Source: Linyphia triangularis (Eukaryota; Arthropoda; Arachnida; Araneae; Linyphiidae). From it: 64,000 bases of DNA. Under the pieces are notes generated by a model that saw nothing but the letters and a program-made list of their open reading frames with translations, was not told the DNA's origin and ran no database searches. The stretch covers positions 33,076,123-33,140,122 of the forward strand of contig OZ021732.1 in the NCBI GenBank assembly GCA_963978545.1. Direction: 5' to 3'. The position numbers and the translations under genes are program-made. The stretch's first letter is position 1. The number at the start of each line of letters is the position of its first letter. Of this stretch, positions 25,079 through 33,777 are shown one piece after another.

Positions 25079-28000
25079 AAATTTAATTTTGAAAAACATC
25101 AGTAAGTTAGGTGCCAATTTTTCAATTTATTTTAAGTGCCCAATAGTGTAAATGTGATTTTCAGCTTTTGATGATGACCTTTCTCTCCCCTTGTGAGTAT
25201 TTAACACGATTGTTGTGTGCCCCCCCAAGGGCGAATTTCTGGATCCGCCACTGTCTATAGGTAAAAACAACGTAAAAAAGGGTATTTTTCAACATTTAAA
25301 TTTATAAAAAAAAAGCTCATATTCTTTTTTCAAAAATCCATGTTTATTTTTGTCAAATAGATCTTTAGAATGACATTCAAAAAAAGAAAAAAAATCAAGT
25401 CATTTCATTCATATTTGCTGAAGTTTTAACATTTTGAGTAAGGTCAAAAATCACAAACCGAGAAAAATGCGTTATAAACATCGAAAGGAGATATTGCGGT
25501 AATGTCAAATTCTCCATAAAAATATAGTTTTTCTGCAATTGCAGTTGTCGGATCATTTCAAAAACTTTCTAGAATAAGGAGAAGGTTTCAAAGATTATAA
25601 ACACCCAAAAAAGAGAAATTTGGTATTTTTATAATTTTTTGTGAAAACAAGGGGTACCAAGTCCCCTTAACATTTTTCTACCCTATTATTCATCTCTAAG
25701 AATTAGAATCGTTGTAACAATAGATTGAGTGATTAGTCTTTAAAAAAACATAGTCAAATTTCGTAATGGAGCACAGGCATTCGCCTAGTAAAGAAATAAA
25801 TTTAAAAACAAGGGTATCTTTTAACTAGCATTACTATAAGAGTTACGCTAATCACCGATCCACTCTGTAGCGCTGCGAGTCAATTAATTTTTAACCGACC
25901 ATTGTTGAAACTCTTTCCTCTTGCCAAATTGTTTTAATCATAATAGTCCGAGAGGTGACTGCAATTTTTGGACCCCATCGAACATCATTCTGAATTTTTT
26001 ATAAAAATTGGAGAAAAGTGTGTGGATTACGAATCTACTGGTCTGCCGTGGCAAATATGGCCGAAACTGATTAATAACCGACTTGAAATGAGTTGAACTA
26101 AAATCCGATTGCCAAATATGTCATAACTTGCCAAAAATAGAACAAACTTATTCGTCTGGCAACCCACTTCATTTGATTTTCAATGAGAAAAGCGCAAACG
26201 ATTTCTGATCTTTGGCTCGGAAAACTTATATCTTTTAAAAGTAAGCCAAGTTGGCGACATCAGTTACGTCATAAGTAATGTAATATTTTTTGCCAACTTG
26301 GCTCCCTTTTAATAGATGCAAGTAGACCGTCGCCAGATATCTGAATCGTCTGCAACCTTCTTAATTGAAAATTAAAGAGTGAGGGTTACCAAATAAAAAA
26401 AAAATGCTCATTATTTGGCAAGTTATTGCGCATTTGGCAATTGGATTTAGTTCAACTTATTAAAAGTCGATTTTTGACCAGTTTCGGCCATTTTTGCCAC
26501 GGCAGACCAGTGGATTCGTAATCTACTCACTTTTCTCTAATTTCTATAAAAAATTCAGAATGATGATCGATGGGGTCCAAAAATTGCAGTCGCCTCTCAG
26601 TCTATAATGAATAAAAGATAATTGGATGTGAATGCATAAATTCGTAATGGAGTGTGGTCCAGTCAATTCAACGTTGCGCTGCAAGTGAAAATTTTTTAAT
26701 CGATCGTTGTTGAAACTCTTTCCTGCATCAAAATTGCTTTAAACAGAATAAATAAAATATATTTAGACATAAATGCTTATATTCACGTTGATTTTTTTAA
26801 AAATAAATTTTAGAACGTAGTTTGCCGCATACTCTATTGCTAGAAATGTTTTTATTATTTAAATTTAGATGTAAACGCCAAGCACACGCTGACAACAGAA
26901 TCGGCGCTATGTTAATGAACAGGAAAATCGATTTGATAGATGGTAACATTCAAATCTATTATAGCACCGATTCTGTTGTCAGTGAATATCCAAATGACTG
27001 ACACACACAATTAGAAATAATACTTAGTTGCCCACTATTAAAAGGAAAATTTAATTTTTAATATTTCTAGTATATTAAATTAAAGTGTTCGTTATATTCA
27101 TTTTTCAACGGGAGCCTAACAGCTTTCTAGTATTTTGATAAGAGTTCACTTTTCTAGCTGATGACTATGATCTATGCAGGACTTGGAGCTATTGTTTTTA
27201 CAATGGTAAGGAAATATTATTTCTCATATTTTAAAAGAACCTACTTATACATTGCTTTTAAAAGAAGATTTGTCATCTGACGCCCAAGGTAAAATAAATA
27301 AAGGAAACCGCATTACGCAATTGAATATTTTCTTCTGCTTTTTAAATTCATAATTGCAAATTTCCCGATCCTGTTTTAAAAACTGCACATTTTGTATGGC
27401 ATTGGATTGATTTTTATGATGTTGGATTTAAGACTTTCAAATATCATTTTCAATGAACTTAAAAGAGCGTATGGATTGGTGTTATTCTAGTGAAGAATTG
27501 TTAAGCACAGCGTTTCCCAAACTGTGGGTCGTGAACTAATTTTCGTTGGGTCGGAAATAGCTTTTAGATGTGCGAGGTTTTCATAAGAAAACTGGAATTC
27601 ATAAGAAATACCAAAATGGGAGAAAAGATTAGAAAATATTAATAGGCTGGACGAACCTTGACCGTCATTTTATAAGACACAGTTGTGTCAATACTAAATT
27701 ATTATAGATTTTTTTTATTTTTACATAGTTGTATCAATACTAAATTTTTTTTTCACTGCGTTTGCAGCTTTTCAACTAAAAAGCTACTTAAAATTGCCAT
27801 TGGAATGTATACTCTATCAAACCATGTAGTTAAAAGTAAATTATTTTCAAGAACTTAAGACATATATTTAGTAAAAATACTTTAGAAAAAGTAGGGCGCG
27901 ACTGATCAACTTTCTAGTAAGGTAGGTCTCGACTTCTGAAAGTTTGGGAACCTTTGGTCAAGTATATCATTTAAAATTTCTCATTGTTGAATCAATGTAA

Positions 28001-28637
28001 ACAAATATTGGAATTTCTCAAAAACAGTTCCTACCTTCCCTAGAAAAGTAGAAATCGATCACAATAAAAATATTTGATAGGTTTCCCAGAAGGTCCCCTT
28101 TACTACATGGGATCACCCACATTCAAGGCTAGGAAAAATAAAGTAGAATAAATATGTATTTTAAAATAGTTTTTTTTTTTTTTTAAACTTAAGGTACAAA
28201 GCATTTATATTTTAACGTAGTTTAATATTTTCAATTACGTCGTGATATTTCTAATTCCAGGGTTAATTTTTAACAAAATTATCATAGGAAAATACCTTTT
28301 AATGCTGGTTGTAGACTAAATTTGTACTTGCAAGGAAATAAGTCTTTGAATATATCTTCCAATTGAAAACTTTTATAAGAATGTGCTGAATAACTGGCCA
28401 TGTAATTAAACTAGATAAAATGTTACTTATATAAGAACCAATAGTATTATTGAATAAGCTTATAAATATATATTTTTTTATTTTCAGTACCTAGCATACG
28501 ATACTCAAATGTTGATGGGGGGAAAGAATGTTGAAATAAACCCAGAAGAGCATATATTTGCAGCAATACAAATCTATTTGGATATTCTTTACATATTTAT
28601 GTTCATTCTTATGCTATTAGGATTGAGCAACGACTAA
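114..28637 (+). CDS. TMBIM/Lifeguard-family multi-pass membrane protein (Bax inhibitor-1 superfamily), C-terminal seven exons
   Basis: Seven exons join in frame: 114-164, 307-346, 1099-1136, 1246-1324, 2177-2266, 27158-27205, 28488-28637. All have AG acceptors and GT donors, and phases match at every junction. They give 164 residues plus stop TAA at 28635. Family hallmarks appear in order: GLVCSGNLRRKFPTN, FTLAASYMF, SIFMAVGISAAVCF, TLFSFNTKFDFTSCGG, IIFGIIAIF, IYAGLGAIVFTM, YLAYDTQMLMGG, NPEEHIFAAIQIYLDI and the short acidic tail. Known members (GRINA, LFG2, insect NMDARA1-like) are six/seven-TM proteins of the ER and Golgi linked to calcium homeostasis and protection from apoptosis. The N-terminal exons lie upstream of the window. 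No family segment is missing across the 24.9-kb intron 2267-27157, which holds a palindromic Polinton and a hAT element, so the gene should still splice to an intact protein. I cannot assign the exact paralogue. Confidence 0.93.
347..1098 (+). other. TMBIM intron, no other feature seen
   Basis: AT-rich spacer between the second and third visible exons. It starts with donor GTAAGT at 347 and ends with acceptor TTAG at 1098. It holds no ORF or repeat I recognise. Confidence 0.7.
1325..2176 (+). other. TMBIM intron
   Basis: Intron with donor GTGAGT at 1325 and acceptor TTCTAG at 2176. A short imperfect tandem repeat containing 'atggactagcataattatgc' sits near 2010-2070. Nothing else is recognised. 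Confidence 0.7.
3118..3123 (+). repeat. Left target-site duplication of the palindromic Polinton (CTTAAT)
   Basis: The six bases CTTAAT immediately precede the terminal AGTAGTTAG. They recur as CTTAAT at 21979-21984, right after the inverted terminus CTAACTACT. Six-base duplications are the integration signature of the Polinton/Maverick class. Confidence 0.93.
3150..3720. promoter_or_regulatory. CRE-like (TGACGTCA) tandem array in terminal repeat, copy 1
   Basis: Repeating units of roughly 150 bp each carry paired TGACGTCA palindromes 17 bp apart, for example around 3300, 3455 and 3608. A CACGTG E-box lies near 3228. TGACGTCA is the consensus site of CREB/ATF bZIP factors. Function here is inferred. 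Confidence 0.6.
3724..4165. other. Conserved Polinton subterminal block, copy 1
   Basis: This block recurs near 8040-8470, inverted at 20935-21365, and in the intact Polinton near 47625-48085. The most constant piece reads 'ggacccacctccagcccgat'. An 82-codon frame (3785-4033) is open here and in the right arm but is broken in the other copies. I therefore treat it as conserved noncoding DNA rather than a gene. Confidence 0.6.
4484..4597 (-). pseudogene. PolB C-terminal relic (last 37 codons), palindrome copy 1
   Basis: On the minus strand this reads IFSLQQTKRALSAYDDKRY, LLEDGITSYAYGHFKIP and stop, matching the end of the intact Polinton PolB at 48455-48570 with only a few substitutions. It lies 15 nt from a retained splice donor (GT at 4612-4611), so the rest of the polymerase was removed by one internal deletion. 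No in-frame start codon precedes it. Confidence 0.9.
4611..4860 (-). promoter_or_regulatory. Retained PolB promoter and noncoding exon, palindrome copy 1
   Basis: Minus-strand order: inverted CCAAT box (ATTGG near 4803), CACGTG E-box (near 4786), TATA (4769-4775), then a noncoding exon ending at donor GTAAGT (4612). The same layout drives PolB in the intact Polinton (54282-54475). Start-site position is inferred from TATA spacing. Confidence 0.65.
5100..6690. repeat. AT-rich tandem array (105-121-bp units), copy 1
   Basis: Degenerate units share 'cgacaaataactttaaca', 'acataaaaatc' and 'tatcgctaaataa'. Unit spacing is about 121, 105 and 121 bp where measured (near 5409, 5530, 5635, 5756). The short ORFs on the minus strand are by-products of the repeat. 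The array is absent from the intact Polinton. Confidence 0.85.
6700..6950 (+). other. Conserved less AT-rich island, copy 1 (frame disrupted)
   Basis: Third copy of the block described at 10810-11050. In this copy the short frame after ATGAGTCACGC is broken by an in-frame TGA near 6800. Confidence 0.6.
7450..8000. promoter_or_regulatory. CRE-like (TGACGTCA) array, copy 2
   Basis: Same organisation as the copy 1 array: paired TGACGTCA sites 17 bp apart, repeated about every 155 bp near 7603, 7760 and 7914. Factor binding is inferred. Confidence 0.6.
8781..8894 (-). pseudogene. PolB C-terminal relic, palindrome copy 2
   Basis: The same 37-codon PolB tail with stop as at 4484-4597, again directly beside the retained splice donor. 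The deletion junction is shared, so it predates the duplication. Confidence 0.9.
8905..9160 (-). promoter_or_regulatory. Retained PolB promoter and noncoding exon, copy 2
   Basis: TATA at 9066-9072, E-box, inverted CCAAT and donor GTAAGT, laid out as in copy 1 and in the intact Polinton. Confidence 0.62.
9400..10790. repeat. AT-rich tandem array, copy 2
   Basis: Same 105-121-bp unit family as 5100-6690, with a different number of units. It mirrors the right-arm array at 18610-20000. Confidence 0.85.
10810..11050 (+). other. Conserved less AT-rich island with 57-codon frame, copy 2
   Basis: A region much less AT-rich than its surroundings, with CCAAT and an AP-1-like TGAGTCA overlapping an ATG. 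From that ATG a 57-codon frame is open (MSHAKTCWNRSGDLYSKNNS onward, ending FVKTWNE). The frame is also open in the right-arm copy (18349-18540) but is broken in copy 1. I recognise no family. It could be a captured exon, a promoter or a short Polinton accessory gene. Confidence 0.45.
11470..12280. other. Inner palindrome arm, unrecognised AT-rich DNA
   Basis: Mirrored at about 17120-17930. No relic of a Polinton gene could be aligned here by eye, and the short ORFs are not conserved features. Confidence 0.5.
12290..12460 (+). pseudogene. Possible decayed packaging-ATPase C-terminal relic (left arm)
   Basis: With stops and frame breaks ignored, the plus strand resembles the intact ATPase around residues 110-160. 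An F.K....L.L...I.T pattern is followed by ITL and then C at the spacing of ITLNAHYLVLC, and a G..L..L.Q segment resembles HLGRQLF. Its distance to the next relic is close to that between ATPase and last ORF in the intact Polinton. The similarity is weak and was judged by eye. Confidence 0.4.
13130..13169. repeat. Poly-T tract in left arm
   Basis: Run of about 38 T. The mirrored tract at 16227-16271 is A-rich but interrupted by T, so the two arms are not base-for-base copies. Confidence 0.9.
13270..13743 (+). pseudogene. Decayed relic of the last Polinton ORF (left arm)
   Basis: Aligns at DNA and protein level with the 224-aa ORF at 60281-60955. Shared landmarks are the tgatatcttatcat stretch (13452 here, 60691 there), the IP..N motif, FMYNVRS against YMYNTKS, LKDVNVSKYFIRNKK against LKDLNVPKQFIGNKK, and a basic tail. 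The 69-codon frame 13534-13743 is the C-terminal part still open. Stops and frameshifts lie upstream, so no full protein is possible. Orientation relative to the left end matches the intact element. Confidence 0.85.
14675..14720. other. Palindrome spacer (46 bp)
   Basis: Unpaired centre between CATGTGAAA (ending 14674) and TTTCACATG (starting 14721). It would be the loop of a hairpin formed by the 7.3-kb arms. Confidence 0.9.
15651..16124 (-). pseudogene. Decayed relic of the last Polinton ORF (right arm)
   Basis: Inverted copy of 13270-13743. The C-terminal 69-codon frame (15651-15860) is identical to that of the left arm. Confidence 0.85.
16940..17110 (-). pseudogene. Possible ATPase relic (right arm)
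   Basis: Mirror of 12290-12460, with the same weak resemblance to the packaging ATPase. Confidence 0.35.
18349..18595 (-). other. Conserved less AT-rich island, right arm
   Basis: Inverted copy of 10810-11050, with the 57-codon frame open and differing only by a change before its ATG. Confidence 0.45.
18610..20000. repeat. AT-rich tandem array, right arm
   Basis: Inverted counterpart of 9400-10790. Confidence 0.85.
20245..20492 (+). promoter_or_regulatory. Retained PolB promoter and noncoding exon, right arm
   Basis: Plus-strand order: ATTGG (inverted CCAAT) near 20297, CACGTG near 20313, TATA at 20328-20334, noncoding exon, donor GTAAGT at 20491. It could start transcripts running outward through the terminal repeat. 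Confidence 0.65.
20506..20619 (+). pseudogene. PolB C-terminal relic, right arm
   Basis: Third copy of the 37-codon PolB tail with TAA stop, on the plus strand because the arm is inverted. Confidence 0.9.
21330..21930. promoter_or_regulatory. CRE-like array, right terminal repeat
   Basis: Inverted counterpart of 3150-3720, with paired TGACGTCA sites (for example near 21486, 21625, 21641, 21778). Confidence 0.6.
21979..21984 (+). repeat. Right target-site duplication of the palindromic Polinton (CTTAAT)
   Basis: Matches 3118-3123 exactly. Confidence 0.93.
22744..22820. repeat. Perfect-stem hairpin in TMBIM intron
   Basis: CTGTACCTCA (22744) pairs with TGAGGTACAG (22811), and ACTATCGTAAGTGCAAT (22761) pairs with ATTGCACTTACGATAGT (22787). 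The loop is nine bases. It is probably the remnant of a small foldback element. Confidence 0.8.
23308..25253 (+). mobile_element. hAT-superfamily DNA transposon (1.95 kb, defective)
   Basis: Terminal inverted repeats CATTGGCGGATCCAG and CTGGATCCGCCACTG differ at one position. They are flanked by the perfect 8-bp duplication TCTATAGG (23300-23307 and 25254-25261), the hAT signature. The interior holds a frameshifted transposase and a 39-A run near 25038. Confidence 0.93.
23468..24861 (+). pseudogene. hAT transposase pseudogene
   Basis: Three reading frames in sequence: 23468-23938, 23935-24459, then 24456-24665 and 24616-24861, with shifts near 23935, 24458 and 24640. hAT/ZMYM-type motifs appear in order: VDETTDM, CRGQAFDGGSNMSG, YSHCANHRLNLV, a downstream ETRW, and the C-terminal dimerisation segment FPNTSSTAERFISTLRRIK. 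Catalytic D, D and E positions can be recognised, but frameshifts and the lack of a BED-type N terminus make it inactive. Confidence 0.9.
25948..26600. mobile_element. Foldback/MITE-like element with about 180-bp inverted arms
   Basis: 25950-26140 is an imperfect inverted copy of 26415-26598. Paired landmarks are GAGAGGTGACTGCAATTT with AAATTGCAGTCGCCTCTC, and 'tctgccgtggcaaa' with 'tttgccacggcaga'. No ORF. Flanks on both sides contain a further direct repeat ('gttgttgaaactctttcct' type). Confidence 0.75.
26888..26981. repeat. Short foldback repeat in TMBIM intron
   Basis: CTGACAACAGAATCGG..GCTA faces TAGCACCGATTCTGTTGTCAG. A related sequence occurs near 29580-29680 in the opposite orientation. 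Confidence 0.65.
27206..28487 (+). other. Last TMBIM intron
   Basis: Donor GTAAGG at 27206, acceptor TTTTCAG at 28487. No gene or element recognised inside. Confidence 0.65.
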
Positions 28638-29164
28638 TTTTGGAGCCCAACAAATTATTGACTTTTTATATGCAATATTGAGGTAAGAGGTCAAAGTTGA
28701 AACTTTTTTTAACTGATTGATTTTTTAAAATTTAGAATAAGAAGAAAATTGATAGGTTGTTTAAATTTTACTTTCATTACAAATTAACATAAGGTAATGA
28801 AAGTATTGCACTCGGTCACTATTTTTTTTTTTTTTTTTTTTTTTGCATTTTTATACGTTTTGGAATGTGCAGAGTTAAAAAAAGATAGCAAGAAAAAAAT
28901 TCTGAGTGTATGGTCAGCATAACTTCCGAATGAATTGACCTAAGGTGTTCGACTTTTGTAGACGGGTTAGTGGTGGCCATGGCACTAATCACAAAGGTTT
29001 TCGTCAAAATAGAACATGCAATCAAGGTAACTGCCATTGAAAACTCAGTGATTGCCAATAACATCTCTACGATTTATATCAAAATTGGTCTGGTAATATC
29101 CTTTAATGTTCTAAACATCCCCTACTCTAGAATTCCCATAGAAACAACTTAGAACCTACAAAGC

Positions 29165-29257
29165 AGCAAACACTTATGCCTTGCCCAGGATTCAAACCTG
29201 CTTTTTTTGGCATGTGAGGCCAAAGCGCTAACCGCACAGCCATTAGGTGCCCCATAG
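29165..29257 (-). repeat. tRNA-derived SINE fragment (family A)
   Basis: Read on the minus strand, it has an A-box-like TGGCTGTGCGGTTAG and a B-box-like GGTTTGAATCC at tRNA spacing. It is interrupted at its 5' end by the next SINE. Confidence 0.65.
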
Positions 29258-29436
29258 TTTGGTTGGTTGTTTTCAGATTATCTGGAGCCGTCAGCAACAC
29301 GAGGGCTATAATGCGCCGAAAATTCGTCATTAGACAAGCCAACAAACATTTACAAACACCCATACCTAACACGGGACTCGAACCCGCAACCTCGCGGTCT
29401 AGAGGCTAGCACGCTAACCACTATACCGTTTGGTCG
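29258..29436 (-). repeat. tRNA-derived SINE (family B), copy 1
   Basis: The minus strand has a tRNA-like head with TATAGTGGTTAGCG (A box) and GGTTCGAGTCC (B box), followed by a conserved tail. Flanked by 12-bp duplications GGTGCCCCATAG (29246-29257 and 29437-29448), which lie inside the SINE above, so this copy inserted into it. Two further copies are at 36751 and 40691. Confidence 0.85.
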
Positions 29437-29993
29437 GGTGCCCCATAGAAGCAGGAATTACCAACCATGTCAACTTGCAAAAATGGTGCTGATTAGGGAG
29501 TAATAATATAATTCATAAAAACAAAGCTTTTAATATAAATCCTTTATATGCACTGCTAATTTTTATATTTATTAAGATAACGCTGTTTCTGTTGTCAGCG
29601 TCTGCTTGGTGTTCGCATCTCATTTTAAATATTAAAAACTTTTCTATCAGGCAAAATATGCGGCAAACTAAGTTTCAAAATTTATTTATTAAAACAATGT
29701 GGGTTAATGCATTCGCGACCAAATAGCTTTTATTTATTAAAACAATTTTGAAAACAGGAAAATTTCAACAATAGGTTAATCAGAGTACGATAAAATGGAC
29801 GTACGTGCGTACGATGTACGCAGGAAATCGTCAGATCCTGCAGGAAATTAAAATCAAATGTCGTTTTTTTTTCTCCCTTTCCAGTTAGACAGGGCGGGAA
29901 AGGGGATTATTGATTCCCGTACGCCGGGAGGAGAGAGGTGGGGGGGGGGGGATGCTATTCTTCAAATAGTTCACCACCTGTTACTTCTATATG

Positions 29994-30433
29994 CAGGGTG
30001 GCCACAAAATTCAGGAAAAAAAGTTCCTTGATAATTCCCTGATTTCCCCGACAGATTTTTAAAAAAATCCCTGATTTTAGGGCAAACTTTTTTCCAAATT
30101 TCCCCAATTTTTTTAGGTGTTCCAGATGTCTAGACACCCTGATCAAATAGAACATATATTCTAAAGAGATAATATGCAATTTTTTAAAAAATAGTTTTGC
30201 TGGTAAAAAAAAAGTTTAAATTATTTCGTAACATTAAACTTCTAATGGCTTACCACTACATATCTCCATGTAAATAGCGCCAAAATATGGATGAACGTGC
30301 CTTAAATTTTGCGTGAACGTGCCTTCCTGATTTTCACGAAATTTTAAAAAGTTCCCTGACATTTGCCATATTTTTTCCAGAATCAGGAAGCTCCCTGACA
30401 TTTCCCTGATTTCCAGGTTCTGTGGCCACTCTG
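29994..30433. mobile_element. hAT-like MITE (0.44 kb)
   Basis: Ends CAGGGTGGCCACAAAATTC and, inverted, CAGAGTGGCCACAGAACCTG. Flanks TCTATATG and TATATAGG agree at 6 of 8 positions, suggesting an aged 8-bp duplication. The interior repeats 'ccctgattt' and 'ccctgacattt' motifs and has no coding capacity. Confidence 0.7.
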
Positions 30434-32484
30434 TATATAGGAAGGAGAAATTCCAGTTAGGCTGGACAAGGAATGGGAGTAGTGTTGCCATAAGGGGGAA
30501 TGGGGGTTTCATTTCCTGATTTTGGAATCTGAACCTATTGAAACATGTAATTATACTGAGAGTTTATTTCCTTCATTCTTCTTTTTAATTTGAAAGAATT
30601 CTTGGATACTCCATTGTAATTTAAAAGAAGCTACATTTTTCTTTAAAATGATAAGGAGCTATCCAAGCAAAACAATGAAGATAAAATGCCGTATTTGCAA
30701 GAAATGTTAGAGCAAAACTATTCCCAGCATTTAAATCGAAAGCACAAAAATGAAAATAGTTATGAAAGGAGGCATGCTGGACAAGCATCAGTGTTTGCTA
30801 TCGTTTCACAAGCTTAACCTTTAAGCCAACCCAGTACCAATGACCCTAATATTGCAACTGGAAATGTGCCATTGGAAACCGATGTTTATCCTGCAGAGTG
30901 GTGCTTCCAAAATCAATGCCAAGAAGATTTTGAATTCAACAACTTTTAATTCCTAATAGTACGTAACATTTAATTTTCTTCAGCAGTAGATTTTAAAGCC
31001 TGCAGACTCGCAGGAAATTTTTGGCAATGGCATTTGTGTACGCAAGAAAAAAATATTTTTCTGGAGCCCTGAGGTTAATATTCTTCCACTTACAGTGTTA
31101 CTACACAACATAGCGTTGAATGGACAATTCCCGCATTTTTTAAAAATGAGTGAAATTAGTACATATTTTTGAAGAATTTCTTTCTGATTCCAAATATTTA
31201 AACAAAAGTTCTTTAAAAAAATTAGTTATTTAAATATTTAGAAAAGAAAATGCCCCAAAACCGAGCCAAAATCAGTTCGATCAAAACAGTTAACAAAATT
31301 CGTGACGTAAAGAGATCCCTGCGTTTCTGTGGTTATCATGAGGTTTCTACCAAATTGTTATCGTTAAAAAAGTTGGCGTTGTTAGACCATTGCTACATTC
31401 CGTACAGGTTGGCGTGATTTACGAGAAACTTGCAAATTTGATTTCCGCTGCTGCATTTCAAGCCAAGATGTTTGAGATCTCTTTACGTCACGTTCAACGC
31501 CAACAAAATAAGTCGTTTTCTCACCAACCTCTAACAAGGCAATTTTGATCGCAAATTTTAAAAAAAGAAAAAGCGCATTGAGCAGAAATTTTTATATTTA
31601 TGGCCTTTTCGGAACATTTAGAATTGAATAAAAAAAAAATTCAAAAAATGAGGGAATTGTCCATTGACAGAACCACACTCCATAATAAATTTATGTATTC
31701 ACATCCAGTTATCTTTTATTTAATCTGTTTAAAATAATTTTGTCAAAGGACAGAGGTTCATGAATGATCGGTTAAAGGGATCAATTAGTATATTTTAAAA
31801 CTATTATAGAAGCGTGTAAAAGCGACCTTTTAGTAGCAGCCCCCAAAACTTGATAGAATGCATTGAATCCATCTTCCAAGTTTCAATGCAATCGGATAAC
31901 TGCAAGTATGTCAATTAGGCTTCCGCAGATTTGCCCGCCAGCCACACACAAATAAAATTGAAGTTATAAAGGATTTAAAAAAAGAACGGTTACAACCTTT
32001 TAACTTTACCTTTCCTTGCTATTGTTCCTAGTATTCATGGGTTGATGTTAGGAAACAAATCCCAAGTCGTCTCTGATTGGCGCACTTCCCGTGTCTTCCG
32101 GTTACTCGCTTCCGGCAGAGTCTCTCCGTTTGTTTCAATGCATTTGTCATTTCGTTTCAAGGATTGTTTTGCTTTTAAAAACTCAAATGAGCAGCAACTA
32201 TTTAAAAAAATTAGAGCTTTTAGCTCACATGAGATACAAAGAGAAATTTATTATAGATGAAGGGATCGATTTATCCTATTCATTGGATGTTTTTTTTTTT
32301 TAAAGCAAACTGTCTGTTGATGATTCCAGACATTGGCGAGAAGTCTTGTTTGGATACGTTTATATGTACCAAATTTTGTTTTAAATACCCAATTTGATGA
32401 AATAAAGATGATTTTTTTTTTTTTCAAAAGTTTCAGCTCATGGAATATAATTATACATTTTAAGACATAAATAATATATTTACT
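30434..32484. other. Intergenic DNA with small foldbacks
   Basis: No gene recognised. CGTGACGTAAAGAGATC (near 31301) is inverted at about 31482-31498. Near 31665-31790 is an inverted copy of the repeat flanking the foldback element at 25.9-26.7 kb. Confidence 0.5.
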
Positions 32485-33115
32485 ACTAGTTGAATACCCG
32501 TGCTTCGCTACAAAATTTTAACATGTGCAATATTTTAGCTTGCTGTGAGGCCTCGCGTTGCGGAAATCTGTCATTCGTATATAGGTTCCAGTTTTGGGCG
32601 CTTCGCTCGCAGGAAGGTTCATCGCTACGCAAAATCGAGCTCGCTTCGTTCGCTGAAAAGTTCATTGACACATAAACACAGGCTTACTTCACTCTTTGAA
32701 AGGTTCATTGCTATGCAAGCATAGGCTCGCTTTGTTCGATGAAGAAGGTTCATTGCTGCGTAAGCATAAGCTTGCTTCACTCACTAAAATCTAATGGCTA
32801 CGTAATATTGGAAGCCTCTCCCTTGTCAAGAAAAATAAAATCGTTTTGAAAAATATTTGTTAATAACAACAACAAAATTAAAATTCTGTTTTATAAAAAT
32901 TCAATTAGAAGGCCATAACTACTTATGTTGAAAATTTCAAAGCTGTAGCCCTATTTGAAATTGTTTTGTAAAATTTATATTAATTATTTAAAAAAATTAA
33001 TTAATAACGAACTAACCAAAAATTTAAAATTTTGTTTTTCTAAAGTCCAATTAGAAGACCAAAACTACTTATGTTGAAAATTTTAGAGATGCACATAGCC
33101 CTATTAAAATTCGTC
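32485..33115 (+). repeat. Dispersed repeat, 'GAATACCCGTGCTTCGCTAC' family, copy 1
   Basis: Starts with CTAGTTGAATACCCGTGCTT. It continues with about 55-bp units around 'gttcattgctatgcaagcat' and then larger units around 'tagaaggccataactactta'. The same two modules appear in opposite orientation at 45066-46310, and partly at 37680-37830. Confidence 0.7.
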
Positions 33116-33777
33116 CTCATCTTTCAGAAATCTGTGGCTTTTAATCTGCAAAACATCATTTGTTCCAGTTTTCATACCACATTGCGGAACGAAGCAACAT
33201 CACCCCTACTTCCTTCTTGAATACACTTTATTCATTATGATTAAAATTTATAACTATGGATAAATACTAAGACTGAGAAAGACATAGTTTGTATGCACAA
33301 ACACGGAGATCAAACAACAACTGGAAGTTGCGAAAAGTCTCTGTGGTCTCGTCCGGTTTACAGCGCCATCTATGCACCGCTTCTCACTTCAAGTCATGAA
33401 TAGCTTGCAACATGCTATACTGATCTAATTTCTAAGTTAGTCCTCTCCTTTCACATTTGGAGCCCAATAGTGGCCACTGCAAAGATTCAATGCTTCCACT
33501 ACACTTCAAATTCTTTACAAGCAACATTTCATTAAAATAAGAATTTCACATATTCACAGTACATCTCTGTTTAATAAAGAATTGTTGATTTAAGTCAATG
33601 CAAAGTTACATTTTATTTTATTTAAACATAATATACATTTTGTCACTTCACATTTGAAAGTTTCACTTTCAAGGAAACGATCTAAATGGAAATCTACAGA
33701 TGAAATTCTCTAATGTCAACATACATTTAAATTTGCAGGAATACAGCATGATGAAAATACCCTACAACCAGGAATTA

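Noticed and set aside
29258..29436. Functional tRNA genes at 29258, 36751 and 40691
   Set aside because: A and B boxes are present, but the anticodon stems do not pair well, a shared tail follows, and target duplications are present: SINEs.
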